A DNA stretch of 64,000 bases, from contig CP021227.1 in assembly GCA_003999685.1 (NCBI GenBank), positions 1,178,001-1,242,000 on the forward strand, read 5' to 3'. Of this stretch, positions 37,062 to 47,901 are shown piece by piece. The notes beneath the pieces were generated by a model that saw nothing but the letters and a program-made list of their open reading frames with translations, had not been told where the DNA came from and ran no database searches. This stretch comes from Taiwanofungus camphoratus (taxonomy: Eukaryota; Basidiomycota; Agaricomycetes; Polyporales; Taiwanofungaceae). A program made the position numbers and the translations under genes. Position 1 is the first letter of the stretch, and each line of letters opens with the position of its first letter.

Positions 37062-38439
37062 CTAAACCTCGGCCTCGGCATCTTCCTCATCCTGCTCGGA
37101 CTCACCAGAGGGACCAGGATCGGTAGAGGAGGCGGCGACGCGACGGCGAGGAAGGGGGAGAGAGCTCAAGTCGAGCGGCGCAGGCGTACGACCGGTTAGG
37201 GCGGTTTCGGCACGATAGAGCCCCGAGATGTAGTCTTCGAGACGCATCGCGCGACTCTCGGCCATCGCGCGGTCATACCAGAGGCCTTCGACAACGGCTT
37301 GATGCGCAGGGGTAAGGCCGTCCAAGTATTCAGCGCCGTTAAGGGCCAGCGAGGCCTCGAGCGACATCGTAGGCGCAGGGGTCGACTTCGCCTTCTTGGA
37401 CTCGCGGGCGCGAGGCGGGGACACCTGAGGAGGTTGGCCCGCAGCTAGGGAACGTCCTAACATCAGCAATGTCGCGATAACGAGGGCACGAGAAGCCCTA
37501 CCACGCTTCGAAACGCGCACGCCGCGCTCCTTACCGTCTACGGAGAATCCGCCCCAATAACACCCCTGCGACTCTCGCAGGCACTTACCACACTTCACGG
37601 CGTCCGCGGGGAGTTCGCACTCGAAGTCTGCGGTGTAGGTGCTGCAGCGATCGCACTAGGTAGCAATCATAAGCCGCGAACGGTCACGAAAAGGACGTGC
37701 ACTCACCTTCGCATGAGTTCGCCTATGCTCCGCCGCCTTCGCCATGTTAGCCAGGGCTTCGGGCGTCGGAGGAGCCTTCGCCTTCGCAGTGTCCTTCCCC
37801 TGAGCAGGAGGGACCCCTACGAAGACACCCGAACTCGTGGACGAGGCGAGTTCGCCGACTTGGCCGCTAGAAACGGAGGCCATGATCGAGCTGGCCTGGG
37901 AAGCCGCGCGAGTAGAAGCCGCTGCCTTGGCCCGAGCTGAGGGACGACGAGTACGCGAGGAGGTACGACTAGGAGCCGGCGAAGGAGCAGAAGACGAAGC
38001 CGCAAGTTGGGCAGCACGTTCAAGCGCAGCGCGCTCGACCGCCTCCACACGAAGTCGTTCGGTCGCACGGGCGAGTTCGCGCTGTGCGTCTCGCTCTTGA
38101 AGCATAGCAGCGAACTGAGGAAAGCCGGTGCGAGCCCACGAGATCCACGACGAGTCCGCGAGAGGGAGGATCACCGTCAAACCTTCGACGATGGCGGCCT
38201 CTAAGGTAGGATCGGCGGGAGCGTTCGAAGCCTGGGACAGGACCCGTCAGTTACCCTATAACGCAGTGAAGACGATGTATCGAGCGATCGAGGAGGGTAC
38301 GTACCACACGACGTCCTAAGTTCCTCGCCCACCGCAGGTAATCTTCGGCCTCCGCTACGCCCTCCGGACGAGAATCGAGGAGCGCCAGGACATCGCTGTG
38401 AGCCAGGCCAACACCATCAGAGTCCATATCGTCGAACAT
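37062..38439 (-). CDS. Antisense accessory gene with Cys-cluster, copy 2
   Basis: Second copy of the gene at 24055-25432, in the same antisense position between X pol and the 3' LTR, with the same three-exon layout and intron lengths. The last exon differs from copy 1 at ten bases by my count: eight synonymous and two replacing an amino acid. The cysteine cluster is unchanged. The copy as a whole has about one break and is best called a recent fossil of the same gene. Confidence 0.7.
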
Positions 38440-38607
38440 GATGGGGAAGGGAAAGGCAAAAGGGGAGAAAGGAGAAAAAGATAAGAGGCACCCACAATTA
38501 GCTTCTATCAGGATATCGCCCGCTTCGCAGATCGGACGCGATAGGCTACAAGTTCCCACGGTCGCGCACACTGACTGAGGACAGTCAGGATTTCAATAGG
38601 GAGGAGG

Positions 38608-40372
38608 TGATGAGTCCCGTAGCCTCCTGGCCCCCGAATCGCGATTTTAGGAGCTTTCTAATCCCCCAACCGACCACTCTAAGACTCTCCTACAGCCTAC
38701 GACAGGAGGGATAGGTTCCTATAATATTCCTAACGCCCCCTCTCCTTCCTAAACCCTCCTAACACCCTACGAAGTCTTGCGAAGTCACACGAGGTGCTAC
38801 GAGATTTCGAATGCTAGACGCGAAGTCCCTAACTCCTGCTAAGTCCACTATCGGACACTGCCGGCCCTCCCATACTGTTCCATTGGATCTAGGTCCTATC
38901 TACTACGTCACTCATCCCGGGCTTAGCTAAGAAGTCTTAGCTAAGTCTCTCCTAGCTCTTGTGATTGCAGCTACCTCCGATAGGCTCCGAAACGGTCCGA
39001 AGTTCCGGAAGTTGGACTTAGGAAGCCTTGTGCACCCCCATGGGTCTCGATCCTATGCCATAAGGTCATCCTAGGACGTACCCATATGACCCTCCACCCA
39101 TTTAGGACACCTCCTGCCCCGATTAGGCCAAGTCCCGCTGCTAAGGACTTCATGCGCTCTTAGCCCACTAAGATAGGTGATCACGGCGCATGGCTGCTCT
39201 CGGATAGTCATCCCGCCCTCGTGAATGAACTTGGTCACCTTTCTACCGTACGTAGTTCCCCTGTTTCAGTTCCTAATTAGTTCCTATCCTCCTCGTGTTC
39301 ACTTCGGAGTCCATGCGCTTTAGTACACATTTCGGACTCGTAAGGATCGCTTCGCGCAAGATTAGTTCACCTCACGTTCCCCTATTTAGTCAGAGGTAGT
39401 TTACTATGTACAAGAGAGACCCCTCAGTGTACGCTTCTCTCTTTGGAATACCAGTTCCCCTGTAGCTCCGATCTCAGGAAAGCGCCACGAGTACAACCTT
39501 AGGAACGGTCCTAAGGTCCCTAAGTCTCCACCCCAGCTCCGTTTCAGTACCTTTGAACTACGTCTACGCTCGCGATATATCTACGAACTACGTCTACGCT
39601 TTCCGAACTACGCACTACGATCTACGAAGTCGCCGTGACTTCGTGCCCTTCAGCACCTCTTATAGCACCTATCCGGTGGGCCTCCGCCTTAGTTATACCC
39701 TTAGGCTCACGTTGCGTCATCCCTACGTCCTACGAATAACCCTACGACTCCCCCATAGCCTTCATTACAGGCCATAGTACATCTTTCTATGCCCTCGAAC
39801 TCTCCGACCCACACCTCGACGTCATCAGACACTTCAGAGCTTCCAGCAACCTCGTTCCACCATTCCTATTCCAAGTATTAGCTCTCCGAACCATCCGACC
39901 TCTCCTACAAGTCTCCTACGCCAGCCAAACCTCGCCCACCTCGCTCTAACAAACCTCTAAGCCTTACACCCTTTAGCTAACTCTAGCTAAAAGGGACTTC
40001 GCAGCAGTCTCGTACCCTCTGCCGCTTAGTAGAAATTATAGTCCATTGGCTTATTGCTCCCTAACTCTATACAGCCTACGAAGTCAGCTCGCGCGATTTA
40101 GCTAAAAACTTCGAAGGACTTCGCAGAATCTCGAAGGACTTCGCGTACTTCGGAGGGCCTCGCAAGGCCTTAGGGATAGTATAGCACTTAGGAACAAGAT
40201 CCTGTTGTGCAGGACCCTTGACCCCTTACTCCCCCACTTACAAAACAAGACATACAGGTTTCCTGGTATCATACAGGTTGTAGCTCCTACCCTCACACCC
40301 TCACAGTTATCACACTACCCCCAGCCACGTTGCGGAGCACTCCCTAGGTACCAGGGTCCCCTAGGTCGTTGA
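38608..40372 (+). mobile_element. LTR3 (3' LTR of element X)
   Basis: It starts TGATGAG after the polypurine tract and matches LTR1 at all but about five sites. Its last bases are altered where it meets the inverted LTR. TACGA at 40373-40377 matches the five bases before LTR1, a probable target duplication for X. Confidence 0.8.
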
Positions 40373-41976
40373 TACGACCTAGGGGACCCTGGTACCTAGG
40401 GAGTGCTCCACAACGTGGCTGTGGGGTAGTGTGATAACTGTGAGGATGTGAGGGTAGGAGCTACAACCTGTATGATACCGGGAAACCTGTATGTCTTGTT
40501 TTTGTAAGTGGGGGAGTAAGGGGTCAAGGGTCCTGCACAACAGGCTCTTGTTCCTAAGTGCTATGCAATCCCTAAGGCCTTGCGAGGCCTTCCAAAGTAC
40601 GCGAAGTCCTTCGAGGTTCTGCGAAGTCCTTCGAAGTTTTAGCTAAATCGTGCGAGCTGACTTCGTAGATGCTGCGAAGTCCTTTTAGCTAGAGTTAGCT
40701 AAAGGGTGTAAGGTTTAGAGGTTTGTTAGAGCGAGGTGGGCGAGGTTTGGCTAGCGTAGGAGACTTGTAGGAGAGGTCGGATGGTTCGAGGGCGTAGGGA
40801 GATGTACTATAGCCTGAAACTAAGGCTATGGGAGAGTCGTAGGGCTATTCGTAGGACATAGGGATGACGCAACGTGAGCCTAAGGGTATAACTAAGGCGG
40901 AGGCCCACCGGATAGGTGCTATAAGAGGTGCTGAAGGGCACGAAGTCACGGCGACTTCGTAGATCGTAGTGCGTAGTTCGGAAAGCGTAGACGTAGTTTG
41001 TAGATATATCGCGAGCGTAGACGTAGTTCAAAGGTACTGAAACGGAACTGGGGTGGAGACTTAGGGACCTTAGAACCGTTCCTAAGGTTGTACTCGCGGC
41101 GCTTTCCTGAGATCGGAGCTACAGGGGAACTAGTATTTCAACGAGAGAAGCGTGCACTGAGGGGTCTCTCTCGTACATAGTAAACTACCTCTGACTAAAT
41201 AGGGGAACGTGAGGTGAACTAATCTTGCATGAAGTGATCCTTACGAGTCCGAAATGTGTACTAAAACGCATGGACTCCGAAGTGAACACGAGGGGGATAG
41301 GAACTAATTAGGAACTGAAACAGGGGAACTACGTACGGTAGAAAGGTGACCAAGTTCATTCACGAGGGCGGGATGACTATCCGAGAGCAGCCATGCGCCG
41401 TGATCACCTATCTTAGTGGGCTAAGAGCGCATGAAGTCCTTAGCAGCGGGACTTGGCCTAATCGGGGCAGGAGGTGTCCTAAATGGGTGGAGGGTCATAT
41501 GGGTACGTCCTAGGATGACCTTATGGCATAGGATCGAGACCCATGGGGGTGCACAAGGCTTCCTAAGTCCAACTTCCGGAACTTCGGACCGTTTCGGAGC
41601 CTATCGGAGGTAGCTGCAATCACAAGAGCTAGGAGAGACTTAGCTAAGACTTCTTAGCTAAGCCCGGGATGAGTGACGTAGTAGATAGGACCTAGATCCA
41701 ATGGAACAGTATGGGAGGGCCGGCAGTGTCCGATAGTGGACTTAGCAGGAGTTAGGGACTTCGCGTCTAGCATTCGAAATCTCGTAGCACCTCGTGTGAC
41801 TTCGCAAGACTTCGTAGGGTGTTAGGAGGGTTTAGGAAGGAGAGGGGGCGTTAGGAATATTATAGGAACCTATCCCTCCTGTCGTAGGCTGTAGGAGAGT
41901 CTTAGAGTGGTCGGTTGGGGGATCAGAAAGCTCCTAAAATCGCGATTCGGGGCCCAGGAGGCTACGGGACTCATCA
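40373..41976 (-). mobile_element. Minus-strand LTR of element Z (right part)
   Basis: Reverse complement of the same LTR family, complete at its far end (CTCATCA at 41976) and followed by CCGG. CCGG also precedes 13589, giving a four-base duplication around the whole nest (five bases if the shared A is counted). Compared with the left arm it lacks two internal blocks of roughly 70-100 bp, so the two arms differ in age or history. Confidence 0.7.
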
Positions 41977-42759
41977 CCGGGGCCCGTACCGTAAGCAGAG
42001 ATGAGTCAAGATGCTGCGCGAAGAAGCTGGGCCTACCCAAGGCCCATCCTAGAAGCGAAAGGTCATGGGACTGATCCGAGGTCCGACCAATAAGATACAA
42101 GAGAGAAGAAATTGTATCAAGAGCAGCACGATCACTTCAAAGTGCCTGATGCCACAACCTGGTTGAGATGCAGCAAGCCATAGATGCAACAAATGAGGCA
42201 CTTTTACCAGCCAGAACAACGCCTGTCAATCATCATGCAGACTGGATGAAGGTGAGGAGACTGAAGAGGAGGGGGGAGATGAAGACGAAGTGATCTCTCA
42301 GGCAGCGATCGCAGACAACGAAGATAACAAGAGTAAGTACATCTGAACCTGTGGAGGAGAATATGATAGAAGCCTCTGAAGGTGAGTATCAGGAATCCTT
42401 TACCAAGGTATGAACCTGTACTTACTATTCTTATAGCTTCACCCTGCTGCGGTCACACAAAGCTCTGGATCTGCTCAAGAGATGGTCCCCCCAGTCCCAG
42501 CTTGAGAGACTTTCATTACCTTTGTCAGTAATCTTATAGCACCTAAGTCTTTGCTCATATCATTCTACTTATTGATGGTATATGTGTGACACCCGTATTT
42601 GCACAATGTTCAATTATAGTACAGCCGTTTAATATGACTTGTCTTTTCAGGAGTATCTACTATGTGTGACCCAACCCCTTACCTTTGGAGAATTGATAGC
42701 AGGCAAGCATCCCTCCATCAATGCAATCTCCAGAACCTCAGCCTCTTGTAGAGTTTCTC
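41977..42759. other. Right interior remnant of the Tc1-type transposon
   Basis: This is transposon interior between the LTR nest and the transposase remnant. A short acidic open stretch on the plus strand (about 42237-42345, rich in Glu and Asp) and fragments on the minus strand are visible. I cannot assign either with confidence. Confidence 0.4.
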
Positions 42760-43237
42760 CTAATTTTGGTACATAGAGTAGTGGACTAGCCCTTCATTAG
42801 ATATCCAAGCACTGTATAGACAGAGGAAGGTCAAAAAACATACCAGATCATTAACTACCCGATCATAGAACTCTTCTCCATCTATTGAACCTTCAACGAC
42901 ACGAAGCGCAATGTAACTGGCCAAGGAGAGAGCAGGTAGAATGATATAACGAACCCCTCGATCAAGTGGCATCGTTTGCGACACACACTCTCCTGCAGGT
43001 GCTCGTCCATATCGGTGGAAGACAGTTCGCCCATCCTTGCTGGACATGCCCATGCTGTTGATAATTGTCGACCCACCGGCTCATGCTCTGCGGCGAGACA
43101 TCCAATGCTTCTGCGATATGTGGGAGTTCCCAGCCTTCCTGGAGGAGCTCTAAAGATCGCTGCTTCATCCCTTCGCTTATCCGTCGACAGACCATAGCAA
43201 AGTAGAGCAGTTTACCAAGAGGAGAGGTCATAGACAA
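42760..43237 (-). pseudogene. Tc1-like transposase remnant
   Basis: The N-terminal part (43237-43080) codes a helix-turn-helix of the fungal Tc1 type: SEGMKQRSLELLQEGW, then a second recognition helix ending SRWVDNYQQHG. A second piece in another frame (43053-42840) resembles the DDE_3 catalytic region, with HRYGRAPAGE, RYIILPALSL and VVEGSIDGEEF. The stretch between the two domains, normally more than 100 codons, is missing. The frame changes at the join, and the C-terminal DDE residues are not found. A GTATGT..ACAG stretch after VVNDL may be an intron or decay. The gene is dead by internal deletion. Confidence 0.75.
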
Positions 43238-43322
43238 TTTTACAATTATTCTGATTTATTTGATTTATTCGTATTTACGAACGCAGCCGAGACGCGTCTC
43301 CCAAGAATTTCCGAATCAACTG
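43238..43322 (-). repeat. Right terminal inverted repeat of the Tc1-type element
   Basis: It mirrors 13009-13093 and is followed by TA. The SPFH gene begins about 400 bp further right, so this transposon is the immediate upstream neighbour of that gene. Confidence 0.85.
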
Positions 43323-43723
43323 TAAGCTCCATGGCTTTGAATGCGAACTGCCTTGACTTACTTTTTTGCTGGCAGCAGTTGTCATTTTCCTTTTTTCGGT
43401 GGTGGTCGCGGTTCTGGGGTCTCTTTCACTTTCTGGAGTTGACGTCAAAAACTTTTTGTCCGCCACTGCCTTGTGCCTATCTAATTGCTAGCCTTACCAC
43501 AAATATAAGAGGTCGACAGAATCAGCCACGTTCCAGTCGGAAATTTATCGCAGGGCTATGATCTTGTCGCCTGGACAGCTGGGATCTATTATTCACAGCT
43601 TTTGGAAACTGCGTACCGGAGCATCATGGCATGTAAACGCCTGTGGAATGACAGGTTCGGTTGAGCACCCTTTATATTGCTTGGACTTTACAGTCTGTCA
43701 CCCGCGTACCCTCATATTCGACT

Positions 43724-46345
43724 ATGATCAAGGACATTAGCACCGATGCCAATACTGCTGTCAACGGGCCTGGTTCTGTGGCCAATCCTGTAGATGGCTT
43801 GCAACCTCATATTTATGGCGGCTCGGAAAGAGTCCGTCCGCCGAACTCTAGTGTAAACTTCACCGTCAGCACCGGTAATTTCGTCAAAGCGGAAGACTAT
43901 ATGTCAGGGGACAGGCCGTTCTTGGTCAGTATCGGCAGAGATGGCTTGATTGCAGCATTACAGAAATTGGATGCTCAGTTGAAGAATGTAAGTGCTCCCC
44001 CTCCTTGCGCAATATTCAGGCTCGTTCAAGTGACCGCCACAAGTCTGGGCGTCCACATATTTTGTCCAGGAAGGTAAGCTTTGATTTCGCGAATGTGAAA
44101 GTGGATGGTCTGATGTCGAATTCGCTGGTAGCGTCCGGTAACCTGGATCGGTAAAGAAATCAGGCCCGGCCAAATCGGATTTATCAATCATGGTGGCCTG
44201 CCCAAGATCCTGACACTCCCCGGTCGGTACCCCGGTATGCCCTTGCGTAACTGGTGGGCGCAAAAATTCTGTGGTACTCAAGGATGTATGTATGCAATCT
44301 ATTCCTAGCCAAAGGAGTGTTGTAGTTAAATGAATCGGCAGTATCAGACACTGTCATCGAGTTCCAGGGTCTGACGGTCGTGCAAGTGTCCCAGAATCAA
44401 GTTGGTTTACGCCATATCCTTCATTTTCCCGCGATGCTAAGCCTATCTTTTCCATTATCTTTTCTTCTCAGGCTGCAGTTGTGTCCGATCCTCAGGTATA
44501 CCGCTTCTTCAAGATGTTGTTCGAACTATCCATTTTACACACTCTTTAGAACCATATTTTTGTCGTCAAGAATTCTGGTTTTGTATCTTATGCTATCGAG
44601 GGCACTTACAATGTGCTTTCGATCGTCGACCAGACGCATCTCCCTACAGTAGTCAAGGATAAGGTAACAGGTATCGTGCTAGGATGGTTTGTTCTCAATA
44701 ATCGATGTAGGGCGAGTTCTCCCTTATGGTTTCTCTTGCAGGACACATGAAGTTACGATGAAGGGAAAGACTAAAGATGGGGAGAAAGATTACGTTGTCG
44801 CACTCTTGTCCGTGTTCTTTCCTGCAAGTTGGTTTGTTCTCGGGGTGCTAAATATCTTGCAACTCGACAGTTTGAATATACCTGCGAATAATTGTGCTGT
44901 CCTCCAGAAAGGCGATGATCTGGAACTCCTTCCTGCTGGTCAACACTACATCACCAACCCAAACGTCACGCTTCGCGCGCTTTTCACTCTGGGGGAGAAT
45001 CAGCTGGAGATGCCCACCAAGGATATGTATGTACAATACGTTTACTCGTGATGTTTATTTTATCACCTTCTGTTCTCAGCTTCACTAGGGATCAGGTTCC
45101 CGTCAGTTTGACGATCTATCTGAAATGGTTTGTATGAGCATGCACGTTGTTTTGTTGTCTGCTGATATTTGCCACAGGCAACTTACGGAACCGCTCAAGG
45201 TATCTCCAGTGAATACAAATATCTTGAACTCTCACTGATTGATTCTGTGGAGCTCACTACACATGGCTATAATACTCCATACGATGCACTTCGGTAGCTC
45301 TCTCTGGCTGCTCATATGAATCCTAGCTGTCGGCACTGACAGCTCCTTGTCTAGTGACAAGGCTCAATCTATCCTTACCCAAATAATGGCTCATCGTACG
45401 TCCACTCTTCCTATTGCTTTACGTTAAGGCAAGGTCTGACGTCGATCCAGTCGATTACAGTGCGATGGTCAAGCAACGCTCTTTAGGTCCCGACAACTTA
45501 GATGATGGAAGTGATGCGAACTCTGCATTTTTGGATGCCCTCAGAACACGGGCAATGGACGACCTTTGTCTAGCCGCTACCGAGTACGGCATCGTCCTGA
45601 AAGATCTAGGTGCGTGCTTGAACATTCGTAGTCTCCACAGGCCTATGCTTATTTGTGTCTTCAATAGCTGTCATCGACAGGCAATTCAAAGGTACCAATT
45701 GTTGACTTTGTAGCAATGGTTACTTCGGAGAGGCTGATATCGTCACAGGTGATATTGCGGCAACCATGGAGAAACTAACAGCGAGGGCTTTGCAAGCACA
45801 GGTCGAGGCTGCGGTCAGTGAAAATTTACGACAGAAGTTCTAGTTGCGTGGTCGTTGACGATGCGATTACCTTTGTAGAATGTCGAAAGGGAAAACAGCA
45901 ACAAAATCAAGCAAGAGGAGGGTGCTCTCGCCGTCGCCCGCATCAAGGCCCAGTCGCAAAACGTCAGTCGGAGACGATCTCATCCATCCTTGTCATTCTC
46001 CCACCTTACATTCTGCAGGCCATATCAGACGCAGAAGCCTACAGCGTCGTCGCTGCCGCAAAGGCCCAGGCGCAGAAGCTCGAGATCGAGGCGGAAGCCC
46101 AGGCACGGGCGACACGTCTCGCTGCAGAAGCAGAGGCGGAGTCCGTCCGCGTCAAGGCGGCAGCGGACGCGCAGGTGCACGACCAGTTCGCGCGGGAGAT
46201 GGAGCTGCGCAGGGTCGAGGTGTCGCGCGTGAAGGCATTTGGATCCAATACGATCTTTGTTCCAACGGATGGTATGGGTGCTCAGATGGGGGGCGCAATG
46301 GCCACCGGACTGGCTGCAGGTATGGGGGCAGACGCCCGACGGTGA
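43724..46345 (+). CDS. SPFH/band-7 domain protein (stomatin-prohibitin-flotillin superfamily)
   Basis: SPFH proteins scaffold membrane microdomains. This one belongs to a fungal branch with a long N-terminal region. Seventeen exons: 43724-43987, 44020-44073, 44132-44285, 44342-44400, 44472-44495, 44550-44686, 44742-44807, 44871-45026, 45080-45127, 45178-45199, 45253-45293, 45355-45395, 45451-45609, 45668-45691, 45749-45813, 45879-45962 and 46019-46345. These give 574 aa in consistent phase. The band-7 region includes VLQKGDDLELLPAGQHYITN, FTRDQVPVSLTIYLKWQL and AMDDLCLAATEYGIVLKDL. A long Ala/Glu/Lys coiled coil (KLTARALQAQVEAA to MELRRVEV) follows, and then a Gly/Met-rich tail. The intron at 44808-44870 is my reading; without it a hydrophobic insert would stay in frame. 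It lacks a clear signal peptide. It is convergent with the DUF6699 gene. Its promoter region is the right end of the Tc1-type transposon. Confidence 0.85.
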
Positions 46346-46722
46346 CGACGATACTCTAGATCGTAGGTGGTAAGGACTGCATTCCTATTCAACTGGCGAT
46401 CTCCGTATTTATGAATTATGCAAATAATAGTATATTCAGCCTCCCGTATTTTGGATGTATCAGGTTTATGAGACTGCTGTTATGCTGAGAACGCCCTGCT
46501 GATGACAATCATAGCACAATATCGTGTTTCGCGGACCAGCCGACGCGCACAGACTGCAGTAACTACAAGTACAAGGTATTTCACGGAATCATTAAAGCAT
46601 TGATGGTATACAAGGATTGCACGAATAAATAGTAGACGAATATAGATCGAGTAACATACCGAGTTCCTAGAGCCCACCGTGAAAATGCCCAAATTACGCC
46701 ACACGACATGGACCTAGACAAT
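46346..46722. other. Short convergent spacer
   Basis: This 377-bp AT-rich stretch lies between the 3' ends of the SPFH and DUF6699 genes and presumably holds both terminators. No other feature is visible. Confidence 0.5.
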
Positions 46723-47901
46723 TCACAATCTCCTGAGCTTCATCTCCCACATTCCGTCCCTACCTTTCGTGAGCCCTTCGAGTATCACGCGGTCCACGAG
46801 AAAGTCCACGCGCCGCACACCACGCCTGCGTTCTTCCATATCCTCGCATCGCTCCGCCCATGCACGCCCGATTCGCTCGCGGGCATGCTCGTTCATCTCT
46901 GTGTTCCACCAGTCGCTCTGCGAGATCGGCCTCATCATCGTCGTCCAGATCGCAGTGAACAGATCCTGCAGTGTCACACCGACAGGATTCGCGCTCGTCG
47001 CGTCGACGTACCAGGGCAGCTGGGCATGGTACAGCCGCATGTGCCCCAGTGGCGGCTCGCATGCAAACCGCGTCATGTCCCACGGGTCGAGCTGCCTGTC
47101 TAGCGACCGGAACCGCAGCGTCGACGGATTCCGCCGTAGGTCGTACGACATCGGCGGGTGCGAGCTATTGTACCGTAGGTATGGGTGCAGCGTTACCTTT
47201 GGCGCTTTCATAATATCAGGGACTGCGGAAAACGCGTGTGGTTATTCGCAGAGGATGCATGTATATTGTATATTGCACGCACTATAGCCAGATATTGAGG
47301 GAGACCGCGTCTTGGGGAACAAAGAACCGAGCGAGAACCCCAGAGACTTGTACATGCTGAAGTCCGCCCTCCACTCTCTCGGAGGTCTCTTACTGTTCTC
47401 GTCGCCCACCGAGCGCAACGATCGCGATCGTGAGATGCTGCTGCCCGACGATGGGCTTGATGTATGGGAGGAGAATGGCGTCAAGGGCCGCGACGTGAAA
47501 CTGCGGCTTGTAGGCCAGCCATCCTCGTCAGGCTTGGGGAGGTAGCCTCCCGAGTCCTCTACGGACCGTCTCCAACCATCGACGCCACAAGGAGTCGCGG
47601 GATTGACAGGTGCAGGAAACCCGGCCGGTACCATGGTCGGCACATTGCTAGCGGCGGGCCATGGCGTTGGCGGATGCGGAGGCCATTGTGGAGAAGACTG
47701 GGTAAGTTGTGGGTCAAAGGCATTCCATGTCATCCCTGCATTATCGAGTCCAGCATTGGACCAGGGTGTGCCAGGTGCTGGCGACTGTGCTGCGGCGTAT
47801 GTCATGTAGGGCGTCGCTGAGTACGATACACCGGGACTTGCGCCATACCCCGCATCCGCTGGTGGGTCAACGAGGAACGGCATTTCAGAGTAATCAGCCA
47901 T
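46723..47901 (-). CDS. DUF6699 domain protein
   Basis: Two exons, 47901-47283 and 47222-46723, are joined by a 60-bp intron (GTGCGT .. CGCAG) and give 372 aa. The first 220 residues are low-complexity, rich in Pro, Ser and Ala, with Arg/Ser runs, and are probably disordered. The C-terminal 150 residues match the DUF6699 pattern common in agaricomycetes: KVTLHPYLRY, YDLRRNPSTLRF, a PPLGHMRLYH strand, ITVQDLFTAIW-like and WW segments, and a basic helix with VDFLVDR near the end. The function of DUF6699 is unknown. An in-frame extension upstream of the ATG exists but has no ATG, so 47901 is the start. The stop is 377 bp from that of the SPFH gene. Confidence 0.82.

Larger units (their letters stand above)
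13009..43322 (-). mobile_element. Tc1/mariner-type transposon split by an LTR-element nest
   Basis: The outer boundaries are 85-bp terminal inverted repeats beginning CAGTTGATTCGGAAATTC. They are flanked by TA at 13007-13008 and 43323-43324. Only about 1.9 kb of this interval is the transposon itself (13009-13588 and 41977-43322), a usual size for the superfamily. The rest (13589-41976) is inserted retrotransposon sequence. The transposase remnant is on the minus strand near the right end. The two repeats differ at roughly one base in eight, so the element is old. Confidence 0.85.

Noticed and set aside
13589-41976. A single giant inverted-repeat element formed by the head-to-head LTRs
   Set aside because: The arms differ by large blocks, each LTR layer has its own short target duplication, and the outermost true inverted repeats are those of the Tc1-type element at 13009 and 43322.
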